In this document: positions 26,441 to 35,665 of the stretch, one piece after another
How positions within the stretch are numbered: position 1 is the first letter of the stretch
Layout: each line of letters starts with the position of its first letter
Source of the DNA: Kitasatospora cinereorecta
GTDB taxonomy: Bacteria; Actinomycetota; Actinomycetes; Streptomycetales; Streptomycetaceae
Length of the DNA stretch: 64,000 nucleotides
Reading direction: 5' to 3'
NCBI RefSeq assembly: GCF_024172095.1
Contig: NZ_JAMZDX010000009.1
Span: 310,001 to 374,000, forward strand
Notes under the pieces: generated by a model
Seen by the model: only the letters and a program-made list of their open reading frames with translations
Told to the model about the DNA's origin: nothing
Databases searched by the model: none
Made by a program: the position numbers and the translations under genes

Positions 26441-27974
26441 CGGTCCGCGGCTGGAAGGTGCTGCCCGCGTCCTGCCGGTACGGAGCGCCCTGCCACTGCC
26501 CGAAGTCGAGCGTCCGGCCCGGGTCGTGGGCGACGAAGCTCCACGGCCCGACGTAGGTGTTGTCGTGCCAGCGGTTCTGCTGCTTGCCGGTGATCGCCTC
26601 GGCCACCGGTTCGCCCTTGTACGGCGACCACTCCGGGTAGGTGCCGTAGTTCGCCAGCACCGCCATCCGGCCGCACTTCGTGGTGCAGCCGACGACGGCC
26701 GGGTTCAGCGTGAAACGGTTGTCGTGGATGTCCACCCGCTGGGTTTTCCACCGGCAGTCGGCGTAGAGCGGTGCGGTGGCGATCGCCGGCTGGGCGCAGC
26801 TGCCGGTGTTCTTCACCAGCAGCGTGCAGTCACCGGACGAGGTGTTGGCCGGGCTGTTGCAGAACCTGTCGGCGTTCTCCCACAGGGTGATCCCGGACCA
26901 GTTGTCCTCCAGCACGTTCCGGTCGATCTCGATCTTGTCGGTGCGGGCCGGGATCCGTGGTTCGCCGCCGGACTCGGACAGGTAGACGGTCGCGAACGGG
27001 AAGTTGTCGCCGCGGTCGGCGGACCTGCGGCCCTCGACCCAGTTGTTGTGCCGGATCGTGTTGTTCCGGATGACCGCGTTGTAGCTGGCCTCGTACACCA
27101 GCGCGGCACCGTCGTTGGCCTCCAGCACGTTGTCCTCGATGCGGAAGTCGTTGTTGTCGGTGTCCGCCCACAAGCCGGGTCCGCGGTTGTCGTGCACCCA
27201 GTTGCCGCGGATGTCGGCGCCGTCGACGGCCCAGAACTTGATGCCTCCGGTGCAGCCGCAGCCCGGCTGCCGTCCCTCCCAGTCGTCGGTGTTGTTGCCC
27301 ACGACCTCGTTGCCCTCGACCAGCAGGCCCTTGATGGGGCCGCCGGTCTTGTACGCGTTCATTCCGTACTGTCCGTTGTCGCGGAGGCAGTTGGCGCGGA
27401 CCTGCTGGCGGGCACCGGACATCAGCCCGGCGCCGGAGTTGTGCTGGATCGTCGCGTGCTCGATCACCCACCCGTCGGCCATGTCGTGGTTGACCACGCC
27501 CTCGTCGTGCGGGGCGACGAAGCCCTGCACGGTCAGGTAGCGGATGGTCACGTCGGGGGCGGTGCCGCTGAATGCGTAGTTGTTGGTCTTCCGGCCGTCG
27601 AGCACCGCGCCCGGCGCGCCGAGATAGGTGTCCCCCTCCTTGGTCACGACCTGGGCGTAGCGGTCCGGTTCGAGCGTGTGCGTGCCCGGGAGCAGCCAGA
27701 ACGTGGTGTGCGGGGGGTTGCTCCTGGTCTTCGACGCCAGGTCACCGACCACCGCGGGGTCGACCGTCACCGCGCCCGCCGGCGTGGCCGCCGGCCCGGC
27801 CGCGGGCTCGGCGCACACCCGGGCCACGGCCACGGCCCCGGACGCGGCCCCGGACGGCGTGGCGGTCGGCTTCGCCGGGGCGTCCGGCGTGCTCGTACAG
27901 CCGGTCGCCACCAGCAGGGCGAGCGTCAGCGCCGTCGCCACCGTCGCCCCCCGGCGCCACCTCGTGATCCCCAC
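26433..27974 (-). CDS. Right-handed parallel beta-helix lipoprotein
   Basis: 513 residues from GTG 27974 (GAGG upstream). The signal peptide ends LLVATGC, a lipobox with Cys at about residue 26, so the protein sits on the outer membrane face. A Pro/Ala/Thr linker leads into a beta-helix (about 90-480) with recurrent N-ladder sequences: IRYLTVQGFV, WVIEHATIQHNSGAGLMSG, FRIEDNVLEANDGAALVYE, AVIRNNTIRHNNW, IEIDRNVLEDNWSGITLWE. Several Cys could form disulfides. This fold serves polysaccharide lyases, C5-epimerases and depolymerases. Catalytic residues cannot be assigned. Location next to a heparinase-like gene suggests it binds or modifies the exported polymer (inference). Confidence 0.85.
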   Translation of the reverse strand: MGITRWRRGATVATALTLALLVATGCTSTPDAPAKPTATPSGAASGAVAVARVCAEPAAGPAATPAGAVTVDPAVVGDLASKTRSNPPHTTFWLLPGTHTLEPDRYAQVVTKEGDTYLGAPGAVLDGRKTNNYAFSGTAPDVTIRYLTVQGFVAPHDEGVVNHDMADGWVIEHATIQHNSGAGLMSGARQQVRANCLRDNGQYGMNAYKTGGPIKGLLVEGNEVVGNNTDDWEGRQPGCGCTGGIKFWAVDGADIRGNWVHDNRGPGLWADTDNNDFRIEDNVLEANDGAALVYEASYNAVIRNNTIRHNNWVEGRRSADRGDNFPFATVYLSESGGEPRIPARTDKIEIDRNVLEDNWSGITLWENADRFCNSPANTSSGDCTLLVKNTGSCAQPAIATAPLYADCRWKTQRVDIHDNRFTLNPAVVGCTTKCGRMAVLANYGTYPEWSPYKGEPVAEAITGKQQNRWHDNTYVGPWSFVAHDPGRTLDFGQWQGAPYRQDAGSTFQPRTGG

Positions 27975-27979
27975 CCGCC

Positions 27980-29944
27980 TCAGCCCCGGAACCTGAGTAC
28001 GGTGGTCAGCCCCTGCGCGCCGTCGGCGAAGCCGGTGCCGACCAGCGTGGTGGCGGGTTCCTTGCGGCCGAAGCCGACGGAGTACCAGCCGAGCGGCGGG
28101 TCGGTCTCGCCGCGGTGCGCCGACCAGGACAGCTCCCCGGGCAGGTCGAGCACCGCGGAGCGGTCCTCGCCGTCCCAGGTCCAGGTGAGCGCGGCCCGGT
28201 TCCCCGTCAGGTCCGCGGTGACCGCCGGGCCGAGGTGGAACGCCAGGCGCACGGCCCGGCGCGGTCCGCGCAGCTCGTCGACGATCCGCAGCTCCCGGGT
28301 CGCAGCGGTCAGCTCCACCCGGCGGCGGTGCATCGACTCCCGGTAGCCCTCGTGCTCGGCACTCCAGCGGCCCACGCCCTCGTCGGAGGTGTCGGCGACC
28401 AGGACGCGGCTGCGGGCGTGCCGGGTCCACAGGAACGGGCCGCCGGAGACGGACTGGTCGGCGCCGTCCACCTGGAGGGTGTTGTGGCCCAGGGTCGACC
28501 GGAAGTACCGCCGCCACTCGGGCTGCCCGTGGTAGCAGAACGTCCCCGGGTCGGCGAGCACGTCGACCCCGTCGTGCCGGACCTCCACGGACAGCGCGTC
28601 CGCATGGGCGTGCGCGGCGATGGACAGGAACCCGTGCGGGCCGCCGTCGCAGCGGCACCAGATCTCCTCCGGACCGCGCAGGACGGTCAGGCCCGCATCG
28701 GCGAAGTGGGCCGGCCGGTCGGCCGGGCGGGCCACGCTGCGTTTGTCGGCGCTGGCGTTCCGCCCGTACGGTCGGACGAGCGCCGCCAGCAGCGGGGTGC
28801 GCACATCGGTGCCGGTCACCTCCGGCCACCAGGCGAGCCGGCCGAACACGGCGTCCCCGGTGGCCAGCAGCGAGCCCCAGCGGTCGGTGCCCGCGCCGTC
28901 CACGACCAGGCCGTGCCCGTCGTCCGCGTCCCCCTGGCGCGGGGGCCGCAACCGGTTGTCCACGACGGCCGCGAGCGCGTCGGTCATCCGCAGCAGGACG
29001 AGCCGGACGGTCGTCGGGACCGGCACGGCCGCGGCGTCCGCCTCGGCCACCGCGGCCAGGCCGAGCTCCAGGACCAGCCCGTGGTACTCGGTGGCCAGCT
29101 CGCGGTTGAGGCCGGAGGGGAAGGTGTTGGCGCGCAGGTGCCGCTCCAGCGACCGCAGCGCGGCGGACCGCCACCGCGCCGAGGAGGGGAACCAGCCGAA
29201 CGCGCAGGCCGCGGCGAACTGCCCGGCGGCCTCGGCGATGACGTGGTTGTTCGCCGAGGACCCCCGGCTGGGGAAGGCGGCCAGCCAGCGCTGGTGGTGC
29301 CAGATCTGGTTCAGCGCCACCGGGTTGCCCTCGAACAGCCCGGCCGCGCCCGGCCAGCCGTCGAGCAGCCGACGGATCCACACCCAGGACAGCAGCCGGA
29401 TGCCCAGTTCGATCCCGCTGATCCAGTGCACGCCGCGCAGCGGCGGGTTGGCGGCCCACCAGGACCGCAGGTGCTCGGCCACGCGCTCGGCGTACCGCTC
29501 GTTCCCGGTGAGCGCGTAGGCGGCGGCGAGTACGGTCAGGTACTGGTGCCGGGACGGCTCCCAGATCTGCTTGATGTCCCCGACCGCGTCCTCGTCGCGG
29601 TACGGCACGTCGAAGGCGTAACCGGACGGAGCCCGGCGCCCGGTCCTCGGGTCGCGCCACCAGTCCGGGGCGGCCAGGTCGTCGCGGTCCACGCCGAAGT
29701 ACTCGGCGCGCCCGTCCATCAACCGGTCCGCCTCGGCGAGGAGACGCTTCGCGGCGTCCGGGGGCACCGCGGCTAGCGCCCCGACGGGCAGGACGGCGGT
29801 GAACCGGGCGCCGATAACGGCAGGGCAGTCCGGCGGCGCCGACCGCCACCGCCGCCTGCGCACCGCGTCGCCCACCCGGCCGCCGACCTCCTGCGGTCCC
29901 ATTCGGGACAGCCGGCGCAGGTACCAGCCCGCGCTCATGGTCAT
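27980..29944 (-). CDS. Heparinase II/III-family protein (alginate-lyase-like)
   Basis: 654 residues from ATG 29944. An alpha-toroid N-terminal half (YLRRLSRMGPQEVGGRVGD, then IKQIWEPSRHQYLTVLAAAY, HWISGIELGIRLLSWVWI, SSANNHVIAEAAGQFAAACA, NRELATEYHGLVLELGLAA) is followed by a beta-sandwich (IAAHAHADALSVEVRHDG, DPGTFCYHG, STLGHNTLQVDGADQS). Asn-His, Tyr-His and His-Ala-His sites match the family catalytic set. No signal peptide is visible, which is usual for homologues in asnB/oxidoreductase/heparinase polysaccharide modules. There, cleavage or another reaction on uronic-acid chains is suspected. ATGA overlap with the upstream oxidoreductase gene. Confidence 0.9.
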   Translation of the reverse strand: MTMSAGWYLRRLSRMGPQEVGGRVGDAVRRRRWRSAPPDCPAVIGARFTAVLPVGALAAVPPDAAKRLLAEADRLMDGRAEYFGVDRDDLAAPDWWRDPRTGRRAPSGYAFDVPYRDEDAVGDIKQIWEPSRHQYLTVLAAAYALTGNERYAERVAEHLRSWWAANPPLRGVHWISGIELGIRLLSWVWIRRLLDGWPGAAGLFEGNPVALNQIWHHQRWLAAFPSRGSSANNHVIAEAAGQFAAACAFGWFPSSARWRSAALRSLERHLRANTFPSGLNRELATEYHGLVLELGLAAVAEADAAAVPVPTTVRLVLLRMTDALAAVVDNRLRPPRQGDADDGHGLVVDGAGTDRWGSLLATGDAVFGRLAWWPEVTGTDVRTPLLAALVRPYGRNASADKRSVARPADRPAHFADAGLTVLRGPEEIWCRCDGGPHGFLSIAAHAHADALSVEVRHDGVDVLADPGTFCYHGQPEWRRYFRSTLGHNTLQVDGADQSVSGGPFLWTRHARSRVLVADTSDEGVGRWSAEHEGYRESMHRRRVELTAATRELRIVDELRGPRRAVRLAFHLGPAVTADLTGNRAALTWTWDGEDRSAVLDLPGELSWSAHRGETDPPLGWYSVGFGRKEPATTLVGTGFADGAQGLTTVLRFRG

Positions 29945-32142
29945 CGGGCACTCGCAAGCGTCACCGGCGCACCGCCGGTCAGGGCGGTCCGCACGGCGAG
30001 GGTGGCCGCCGTGGTGGCGACCAGCGACTCCAGCGGCACGGGCATCGGCCCGCCGGTCCGCACGGCCCTGATGAACGCGGCCAGCTCCGCGGACTGGCCC
30101 TTGTCCCGGGCCTTCGGCAGCCGCGAGCTGACCCACCGCTTGCGCCCGGCTGTGCTTCCGAAATACACCGAGGCGCGGACGAAGTCGTCGAGCTTCAGCA
30201 CCTTGCCGTCCGCGACGAGGTCCAGCGTCTCCTTGGGGAAGCCGGGCGCGCCGTTGGTGATGTAGCCGATGGTGGCGGTGGAGCCGTCCGGGTAGCGCAG
30301 CACGACCTGCAGGTCCTCGTTGCCGGCCGGGGCGACCGCGTACACCGAGACCGGGTCGGCGTCCAGCAGCCAGCTCGCGGTGTCGATGAAGTGCCCGCCC
30401 TCGCCGGCGAACCGCGAGCCCTCGGTGCCCTGCTGGAGGTACCAGCTGCCGTGCTGCAGCCGGCCCGCGTTGACCAGGTAGCGCAGGTTCGCCGGCCCGG
30501 TCCGGACGCCGAAGCGGTTCTTGGCCTCCTGCAGCAGCGGTGCGAACCGCCGGTTGAAGCCCACCTGCAAGCGGTCGTTGCCGGACTCCTCCACCGCGGT
30601 GAGCACGCCGGCCAGTTCGTCCTCGGTGAGGGCCAGCGGCTTCTCCACGAACACCGCCTTGCCGGCGAGCAGCGCCTTCCGGGTCAGCTCGGCGTGCGAG
30701 CTGTGCCGGGTGACCACGAACACCGCGTCGACGGACGGGTCCCCGAGCACGGCGTCGAGATCGGTGGTCGCCCGGGCGAAGCCGAACTTCCGCTGGGCGT
30801 TGGCCGCGGACAGCGCCGTCGTGGTGACGACCGTGGACAGCACGACGCCGTCGCGCTGCTCCAGGTGCGGCAGCAGCATCGACGTCGCGTAGTTCCCCGC
30901 GCCGACGAACGCCAGCCGCACCGGCGTCCCGGCGGGCCGGGCCGGGACGGGCGCCGGGCCGCCGGGACGCACCGCGGGCACCGCCACCGCCGGGGCCTGC
31001 GCGGCCGCCTCGCGCGGGGCGTCGGGGTAGCGGAAGAGGACCGCCACAGCCTTCAACTCGCCGTCCTTCAGGCGCTGGTACGTCTCGACGGCGTCGTCGA
31101 AGTCGGCGATGTGGGAGATCAGGGGTTCCACGTCGACGCGGCCGCGGGCCATGAGGTCGAGGAAGCACGCCAGGTTGCGGCGCTCGGTCCAGCGCACGTA
31201 GCCGATCGGGTAGTCCCGCCCCTCCAACTCGTACTCCGGGTCGTAGCGCCCGGGGCCGTACGAGCGGGAGAACCGGACGTCGAGCTCCTTCTCGTAGTAC
31301 GCGTTCCACGGCAGGTCCAGGCGGCACTTGCCGATGTCGACGACCCGGCCGCGGTCCCGGCTCAACCGGGCGGCCAGCTCGACGGGCTGGTTGCTGCCGC
31401 CGCCGGCGGCCAGGTACACCTGGTCCACGCCGTGTCCGCCGGTGAGTTCGGCGACGGCGGTCTCCACGGCCGCGGACGAGGGGTCGCCGCAGGCCACGGC
31501 GCCCAGGCGCTCGGCGAGTTCGCAGCGCACCGGGTCGGGGTCGGCCCCGACGACGCGCACCCCCGCAGCGGTGAGGAGCTGCACCACCAGCTGGCCGATC
31601 AGCCCGAGGCCGACGACCAGCGCCACCTCGCCGAGCTGCGGCTCACCCTGCCGGACGCCCTGCAACGCGATCGACCCGACGGTGCCGAACGCAGCATGGC
31701 GCGGCGCCAGGCCGTCCGGCACCGGGGTGTAGAGGTTCCTGGGCACCCAGTTCTGCTCGGCGTGCAGCGCGTGCTCGTTGCCGGCGCAGGCCACCAGGTC
31801 GCCGACCTTCACGTCGTCGATCCCGGCACCGACCTGCTCGACCACGCCGCACAGCGAGTAGCCCAGCGGCGTGTAGGAGTCCAGCTTGCCCATCACCTTG
31901 CGGTAGGTGGCGGGCAGCCCGTTGGTGGCCACGCTCTGCATGACCTTGGCCACCTGGTCCGGACGGGAGCGGGCCTTGCCCAGCATCGACATGCCGGCCT
32001 CGGACACCTTCATGAGCTCGGTTCCGGTGGATATCAGCGAGAAGACGCTGCGGACCAGCACACCGCCGGGCTTGCACCCCGGCACCGGCACGTCGAGCAC
32101 CGCCAGCTCGCCGCTCTTGTAGTTCTGCACAACCTGCTTCAC
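29941..32142 (-). CDS. Bi-domain oxidoreductase: alcohol-dehydrogenase-like plus Gfo/Idh/MocA
   Basis: 733 residues from GTG 32142 after GAGGGGA. Residues about 1-370 form a medium-chain dehydrogenase (FSLISTGTELMKVSEAGM, LGYSLCGVVEQVGAGIDDVK, ALVVGLGLIGQLVVQLLTAA); the usual zinc ligands are not obvious. A Pro/Ala linker (about 375-410) joins a Gfo/Idh/MocA domain (LAFVGAGNYATSMLLPHLE, VFVVTRHSSHAELTRKALL, KAVFVEKPLALTEDE with the EKP motif, AGEGGHFIDTASWLLDADP). This two-domain protein recurs beside asparagine-synthase-like and heparinase-like genes in bacterial polysaccharide loci. It probably oxidises or reduces a sugar, maybe via a keto intermediate; the reaction is not established to my knowledge. 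Confidence 0.9.
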   Translation of the reverse strand: MKQVVQNYKSGELAVLDVPVPGCKPGGVLVRSVFSLISTGTELMKVSEAGMSMLGKARSRPDQVAKVMQSVATNGLPATYRKVMGKLDSYTPLGYSLCGVVEQVGAGIDDVKVGDLVACAGNEHALHAEQNWVPRNLYTPVPDGLAPRHAAFGTVGSIALQGVRQGEPQLGEVALVVGLGLIGQLVVQLLTAAGVRVVGADPDPVRCELAERLGAVACGDPSSAAVETAVAELTGGHGVDQVYLAAGGGSNQPVELAARLSRDRGRVVDIGKCRLDLPWNAYYEKELDVRFSRSYGPGRYDPEYELEGRDYPIGYVRWTERRNLACFLDLMARGRVDVEPLISHIADFDDAVETYQRLKDGELKAVAVLFRYPDAPREAAAQAPAVAVPAVRPGGPAPVPARPAGTPVRLAFVGAGNYATSMLLPHLEQRDGVVLSTVVTTTALSAANAQRKFGFARATTDLDAVLGDPSVDAVFVVTRHSSHAELTRKALLAGKAVFVEKPLALTEDELAGVLTAVEESGNDRLQVGFNRRFAPLLQEAKNRFGVRTGPANLRYLVNAGRLQHGSWYLQQGTEGSRFAGEGGHFIDTASWLLDADPVSVYAVAPAGNEDLQVVLRYPDGSTATIGYITNGAPGFPKETLDLVADGKVLKLDDFVRASVYFGSTAGRKRWVSSRLPKARDKGQSAELAAFIRAVRTGGPMPVPLESLVATTAATLAVRTALTGGAPVTLASAR

Positions 32143-32171
32143 CGGAAGTCCCCTCGTTTTTCTGCCGTCGA

Positions 32172-32209
32172 GTGAGTGCTGCGCCGTCAAGTGAGTGCTA
32201 CGCCGTCAA
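32172..32209. repeat. Tandem 19-bp duplication at the end of asnB-like gene
   Basis: GTGAGTGCTGCGCCGTCAA (32172-32190) is followed immediately by the same 19 bases with one change (32191-32209), and a partial third copy (gccgtcga) precedes them. The duplication spans the last codons and stop of the asparagine-synthase-like gene. Confidence 0.85.
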
Positions 32210-34132
32210 CCGGGCGCTGTGGCCGGAGCCGGAGGTCGCGCCGCGGTACCAGTACTCCAGGGTCAGCACGTGCCACAGGTGCTTGGAGTAGTCCTGCTGC
32301 CCGGCGGCGTCCGCGGCGACCATGCGTGCGAGCGCGTCGCGGCGCAGCAGCCCGGAGCCGACGAGGACGCCGTCGTGCACCACCTCGCGCACCAGCGGCG
32401 CCAGGTCCCGGCTCATCCACGCCCGCAGCGGCGCGCTGAACAGGCCCTTGGGCCGGTACACGATCTCCCGGGGCAGGACCGAGGCAGCCGCCTCCTTGAG
32501 GACAGCCTTCCCCTGCCGTCCGACGATCTTGCGGTCGCCGGGCACGGCGAACGCCGCCCTGACCACCTCGACGTCCACGTACGGCACCCGCACCTCGGTC
32601 GACGCGGCCATGCTGGAGCGGTCCGTGTAGGCGAGGTTCAGGCCCGGCAGGAACATCCGGGCGTCACCCAGGCACATCCGGTTGACGAAGTCGTCGAGCT
32701 CGTTGTCCTGGTAGATGTCCGCGTGCTCGGTCAGCACGTCCTCGACCGCCTGGGCCAGGTCCGGGTCGACCAGGGCGAGCAGCTCGTCCCGGTCGTACAT
32801 GGTGTAGCTGCGCCGGAAGGCGGTCTCCTCCGGCAGATCGGCGAAGGAGAGGAACCGCTTCGCGAACCGCACCGACCGGAATCCCCGGCTGGCCGTGGCG
32901 ACCGGCAGCCGGTCCACGGCCGCGGACAGGCCGCGCCGCAGGGGCCGCGGGACGCGCTGATAGCGCAGCGCGAGCCGGTTGGCCAGGTGCTTGCGGTAGC
33001 CGGCGAACAGCTCGTCGGCACCCATCCCCGAGAGCATCACCTTGACCCCGGCCTCCCGGGCGGCCGAGCAGATCAGGAAGGTGTTGATCGCGGCGGGGTC
33101 GCCGATCGGCTCGTCCAGGTGGTACGTCATCCGCGGCAGCAGGTCGAGCACGTCCGGCGCGATCTCGATCTCGTGCAGGTCGACGCCGAACCGCTCGGCC
33201 ACCTGCCGGGCGTAGCGGAGGTCGTCCGGCATCGCCTCGAACCTGGCGTCCTCGGCGCGGAACCCGATCGTGTAGGCGGAGATCCCGGGCCGGTCGCGGG
33301 CCGCGAGCGCGGTCAGATAGCTGGAGTCCAGGCCGCCGGAGAGGAAGGTCGCCACGGGCACGTCCGAGAGCAGGTGACGCCTCGTCGACTCCTCGACGAT
33401 CGCGGCGAGGTCCGGCAGCTCGCCGCTGAGGGCCCGCTCCCGGCCCTCGGCGGCGACGTCCCGCAGGTGCCAGAACCGGCCGCGGTCCACCCGGCCGTCG
33501 GGCCGGCACCGGAGCCAGCTCCCCGGCGGCAGCTTCTCCGCCTCGCGGAACGCGCACCGCGAGTCCGGCACCCAGTAGTACAGCAGTGAGGCCACCAGCG
33601 CCGCGGGGTCCACCTCCAGCGACCCGCCGGTGGCGGCGGCCAGCGCCTTGAGCTCGGACGCGAACACCAGGCCCTCGCCGCGCCGGACCAGGAACAGCGG
33701 CTTGATCCCGAGCTGGTCGCGGGCGAGCACCAGCTCGCCGGTCCGCTCGTCGAAGACCCCGAACGCGAACATGCCGCGCAGCCTGGGCAGGCAGTCCGTG
33801 CCCCAGCGCCGCCAGGCCTCCAGCAGCACCTCGGTGTCGGAGGTGCCGCGGAAGCGCACCCCGGTGGCCGCCAGTTCGGCCCGCAGCTCGGGCGCGTTGT
33901 ACAGCTCGCCGTTGTACGTCAGGACGAGGCCGTCCGAGACCATCGGCTGGGCGCCGGTTCCGGACAGGTCGACGATGGCCAGTCGCCGGTGCCCCAGGTG
34001 CACTTCGCCGTCACCGACGGGGTGGCTGTACCGACCAGCCCCGTCGGGACCGCGGTGGGCGAGGGTCTCGGTGAGCAGGTCGGTCACGACCTTCCCGTCC
34101 GGCCATCGGTACGTACCCGCGATGCCACACAT
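32198..34132 (-). CDS. asnB: Asparagine synthase-like glutamine amidotransferase
   Basis: 644 residues from ATG 34132, with GGAGG upstream. The N-terminal Ntn glutaminase begins MCGIAGTY, with Cys2 as nucleophile after Met removal; RGPDGAGRY, HRRLAIVDLSGTGAQPM and TYNGELYN are glutamine-site motifs. The synthetase domain has the PP-loop ATFLSGGLDSSYL (about 262-272), YHLDEPIGDPAAINTF and MLSGMGADELFAGYRKH. Homologues in polysaccharide loci (for example WbpS-like proteins) amidate uronic-acid carboxyls rather than make free asparagine. The sugar-nucleotide dehydrogenase gene in the same operon supports that here (inference). Confidence 0.9.
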   Translation of the reverse strand: MCGIAGTYRWPDGKVVTDLLTETLAHRGPDGAGRYSHPVGDGEVHLGHRRLAIVDLSGTGAQPMVSDGLVLTYNGELYNAPELRAELAATGVRFRGTSDTEVLLEAWRRWGTDCLPRLRGMFAFGVFDERTGELVLARDQLGIKPLFLVRRGEGLVFASELKALAAATGGSLEVDPAALVASLLYYWVPDSRCAFREAEKLPPGSWLRCRPDGRVDRGRFWHLRDVAAEGRERALSGELPDLAAIVEESTRRHLLSDVPVATFLSGGLDSSYLTALAARDRPGISAYTIGFRAEDARFEAMPDDLRYARQVAERFGVDLHEIEIAPDVLDLLPRMTYHLDEPIGDPAAINTFLICSAAREAGVKVMLSGMGADELFAGYRKHLANRLALRYQRVPRPLRRGLSAAVDRLPVATASRGFRSVRFAKRFLSFADLPEETAFRRSYTMYDRDELLALVDPDLAQAVEDVLTEHADIYQDNELDDFVNRMCLGDARMFLPGLNLAYTDRSSMAASTEVRVPYVDVEVVRAAFAVPGDRKIVGRQGKAVLKEAAASVLPREIVYRPKGLFSAPLRAWMSRDLAPLVREVVHDGVLVGSGLLRRDALARMVAADAAGQQDYSKHLWHVLTLEYWYRGATSGSGHSARLTA

Positions 34133-34135
34133 GTC

Positions 34136-35665
34136 CTACCGCACCTCCTGATCACTGTCCGGGACCCTCGAGGTCCACATCGTCGTCACTCCCGTCCGCC
34201 GACGGCCCGTGCCGGTGTGCCGGGCTGGCCGCTCGGTCCGGCCGCGCGCCGGGGCGTTGGGCCCGTCCCACAGCGTGCCGTCGGTCCGGTCCCGCGGATC
34301 GGGGTCGATCAGCACCACACCGATCACCGGGATGTCCTGGTCCGCGAGCTGCCGTGCCACGGTGTGCAGCCACGCGGTGCTGCCGTGCCCGGCCCGCACC
34401 ACGAGCACGGTCCGGGTGCCGAGGAACGGGAGGTCGGTCCAGGTCGTGCCGGGCGACACCGAGCCGACACCGAGCCGACGCTCCTGACCCGCCCCGGCCG
34501 TCGCGCCCTCGCCGTCGACCACGGTCGGCTCTCCCGGCCGCGGGCCGCGCTTGGCGAACCGCGGGCCGGGCAGCTCGTCGACGAGGGCCACCGGCCCCTC
34601 TTCCCCCAGCGCCCCCGCGAGGTCCAGGGCGATCGCGCCGGTGCTGCGCGCGCAGCCCAGTTCCAGCAGCGACACCGCCTCGGCGGAGCCGCGCACGGTG
34701 CGGGCCAGGGTCGTGGTGACCCTCGCCCGGGCCGCCCGGGTCCGTCGGCGCTGCCACCGTCCGGCCGGCCGACGGGGCACCCGGCGCAGCTCCGCGATGA
34801 CCGAGGCGCCGAGGTTCGCCGCGATGTCCCGGCGCAGCACGGGCCGGTCCGCCACCACCGTGCCGACCGCGGCCACCGCGAGCCCGAGGACGAGCCCGAG
34901 GACGAGCCCGATCGCGGCGTCGGTGGCGGCGGTCGCCGTCAGGGACTGCCGCACCGCGCGCGGGGCGTCCACGATCTGTGTGCCGGCGACGAGCTGGGGC
35001 GTGCCGACCTGTGCCTCCGCCGCGCGCTGGCCGAAGTCGGTGATCCGCGCGGTGAGTTCGGCCCGGCTGGCGAAGAGCGTCTCCAGGCTCGCCGACGCCT
35101 TCGGCCCGCCTTGCTGCGAGCCGTCGCCGATCGTCCGGTTGACCTCGTCGAGTTGCTCCTGCAGGCGGTCCCGCTGGTCGAGCAGGGCCTTGGCCTGGGC
35201 GTCCGCGGATTCCTTGATCCGCCGCACGTGGTCCGCCACGAACGCGTCGGCGAGCGCCTTCCCCCGGGCCACCGCCTCCTCCTCGCTGTGACCCGTCACG
35301 GTGATCTGCAGCATGTTGTTGGTCAGTCCGATGCCCCCGTAGTCCTTCATGAAGTCCTCCGGCTTCTCCGAGGACCCGAGGGACTGCAGGGCCCTGCCGG
35401 CGATCCCCGTGGTCTGCAGCAGGGCGACGTCGGTGCGGATCAGCGTTCCGGGATCGTTCGGCTGGTCTGCCTGGTGCGCGACCAGCACCTTGACCAGCGC
35501 GGTCGGCGGAGGCGGACGCAGGACGGCCAGCGCCGCGCCGGCCAGCAGTCCGAGCAGCGCCATCGCGCACCAGAAGCGGCGGCTCCTGCGCACCGCGACC
35601 ACCAGCGCCTGCAGGTCCACCAGCGGCGCGGCGGCCGCCGACTCCGACGTCGTACTCGTCGTCAC
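34136..35665 (-). CDS. Wzz-like chain-length protein with degenerate kinase domain (second copy)
   Basis: 509 residues from GTG 35665. Two membrane helices (about 31-49 and 262-285) enclose an extracytoplasmic region with coiled coil (SADAQAKALLDQRDRLQEQL), typical of Wzz/BY-kinase co-polymerases that set polymer length. The cytoplasmic C-terminus aligns by eye with a tyrosine-kinase P-loop domain, but where Walker A should be there is LLELGCARSTGAIALDLAGA without GK(S/T). Walker A' is reduced to VALVDELPG. No Tyr cluster follows, so it is not an active kinase. Three bases separate it from the asnB-like start. Confidence 0.8.
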   Translation of the reverse strand: MTTSTTSESAAAAPLVDLQALVVAVRRSRRFWCAMALLGLLAGAALAVLRPPPPTALVKVLVAHQADQPNDPGTLIRTDVALLQTTGIAGRALQSLGSSEKPEDFMKDYGGIGLTNNMLQITVTGHSEEEAVARGKALADAFVADHVRRIKESADAQAKALLDQRDRLQEQLDEVNRTIGDGSQQGGPKASASLETLFASRAELTARITDFGQRAAEAQVGTPQLVAGTQIVDAPRAVRQSLTATAATDAAIGLVLGLVLGLAVAAVGTVVADRPVLRRDIAANLGASVIAELRRVPRRPAGRWQRRRTRAARARVTTTLARTVRGSAEAVSLLELGCARSTGAIALDLAGALGEEGPVALVDELPGPRFAKRGPRPGEPTVVDGEGATAGAGQERRLGVGSVSPGTTWTDLPFLGTRTVLVVRAGHGSTAWLHTVARQLADQDIPVIGVVLIDPDPRDRTDGTLWDGPNAPARGRTERPARHTGTGRRRTGVTTMWTSRVPDSDQEVR

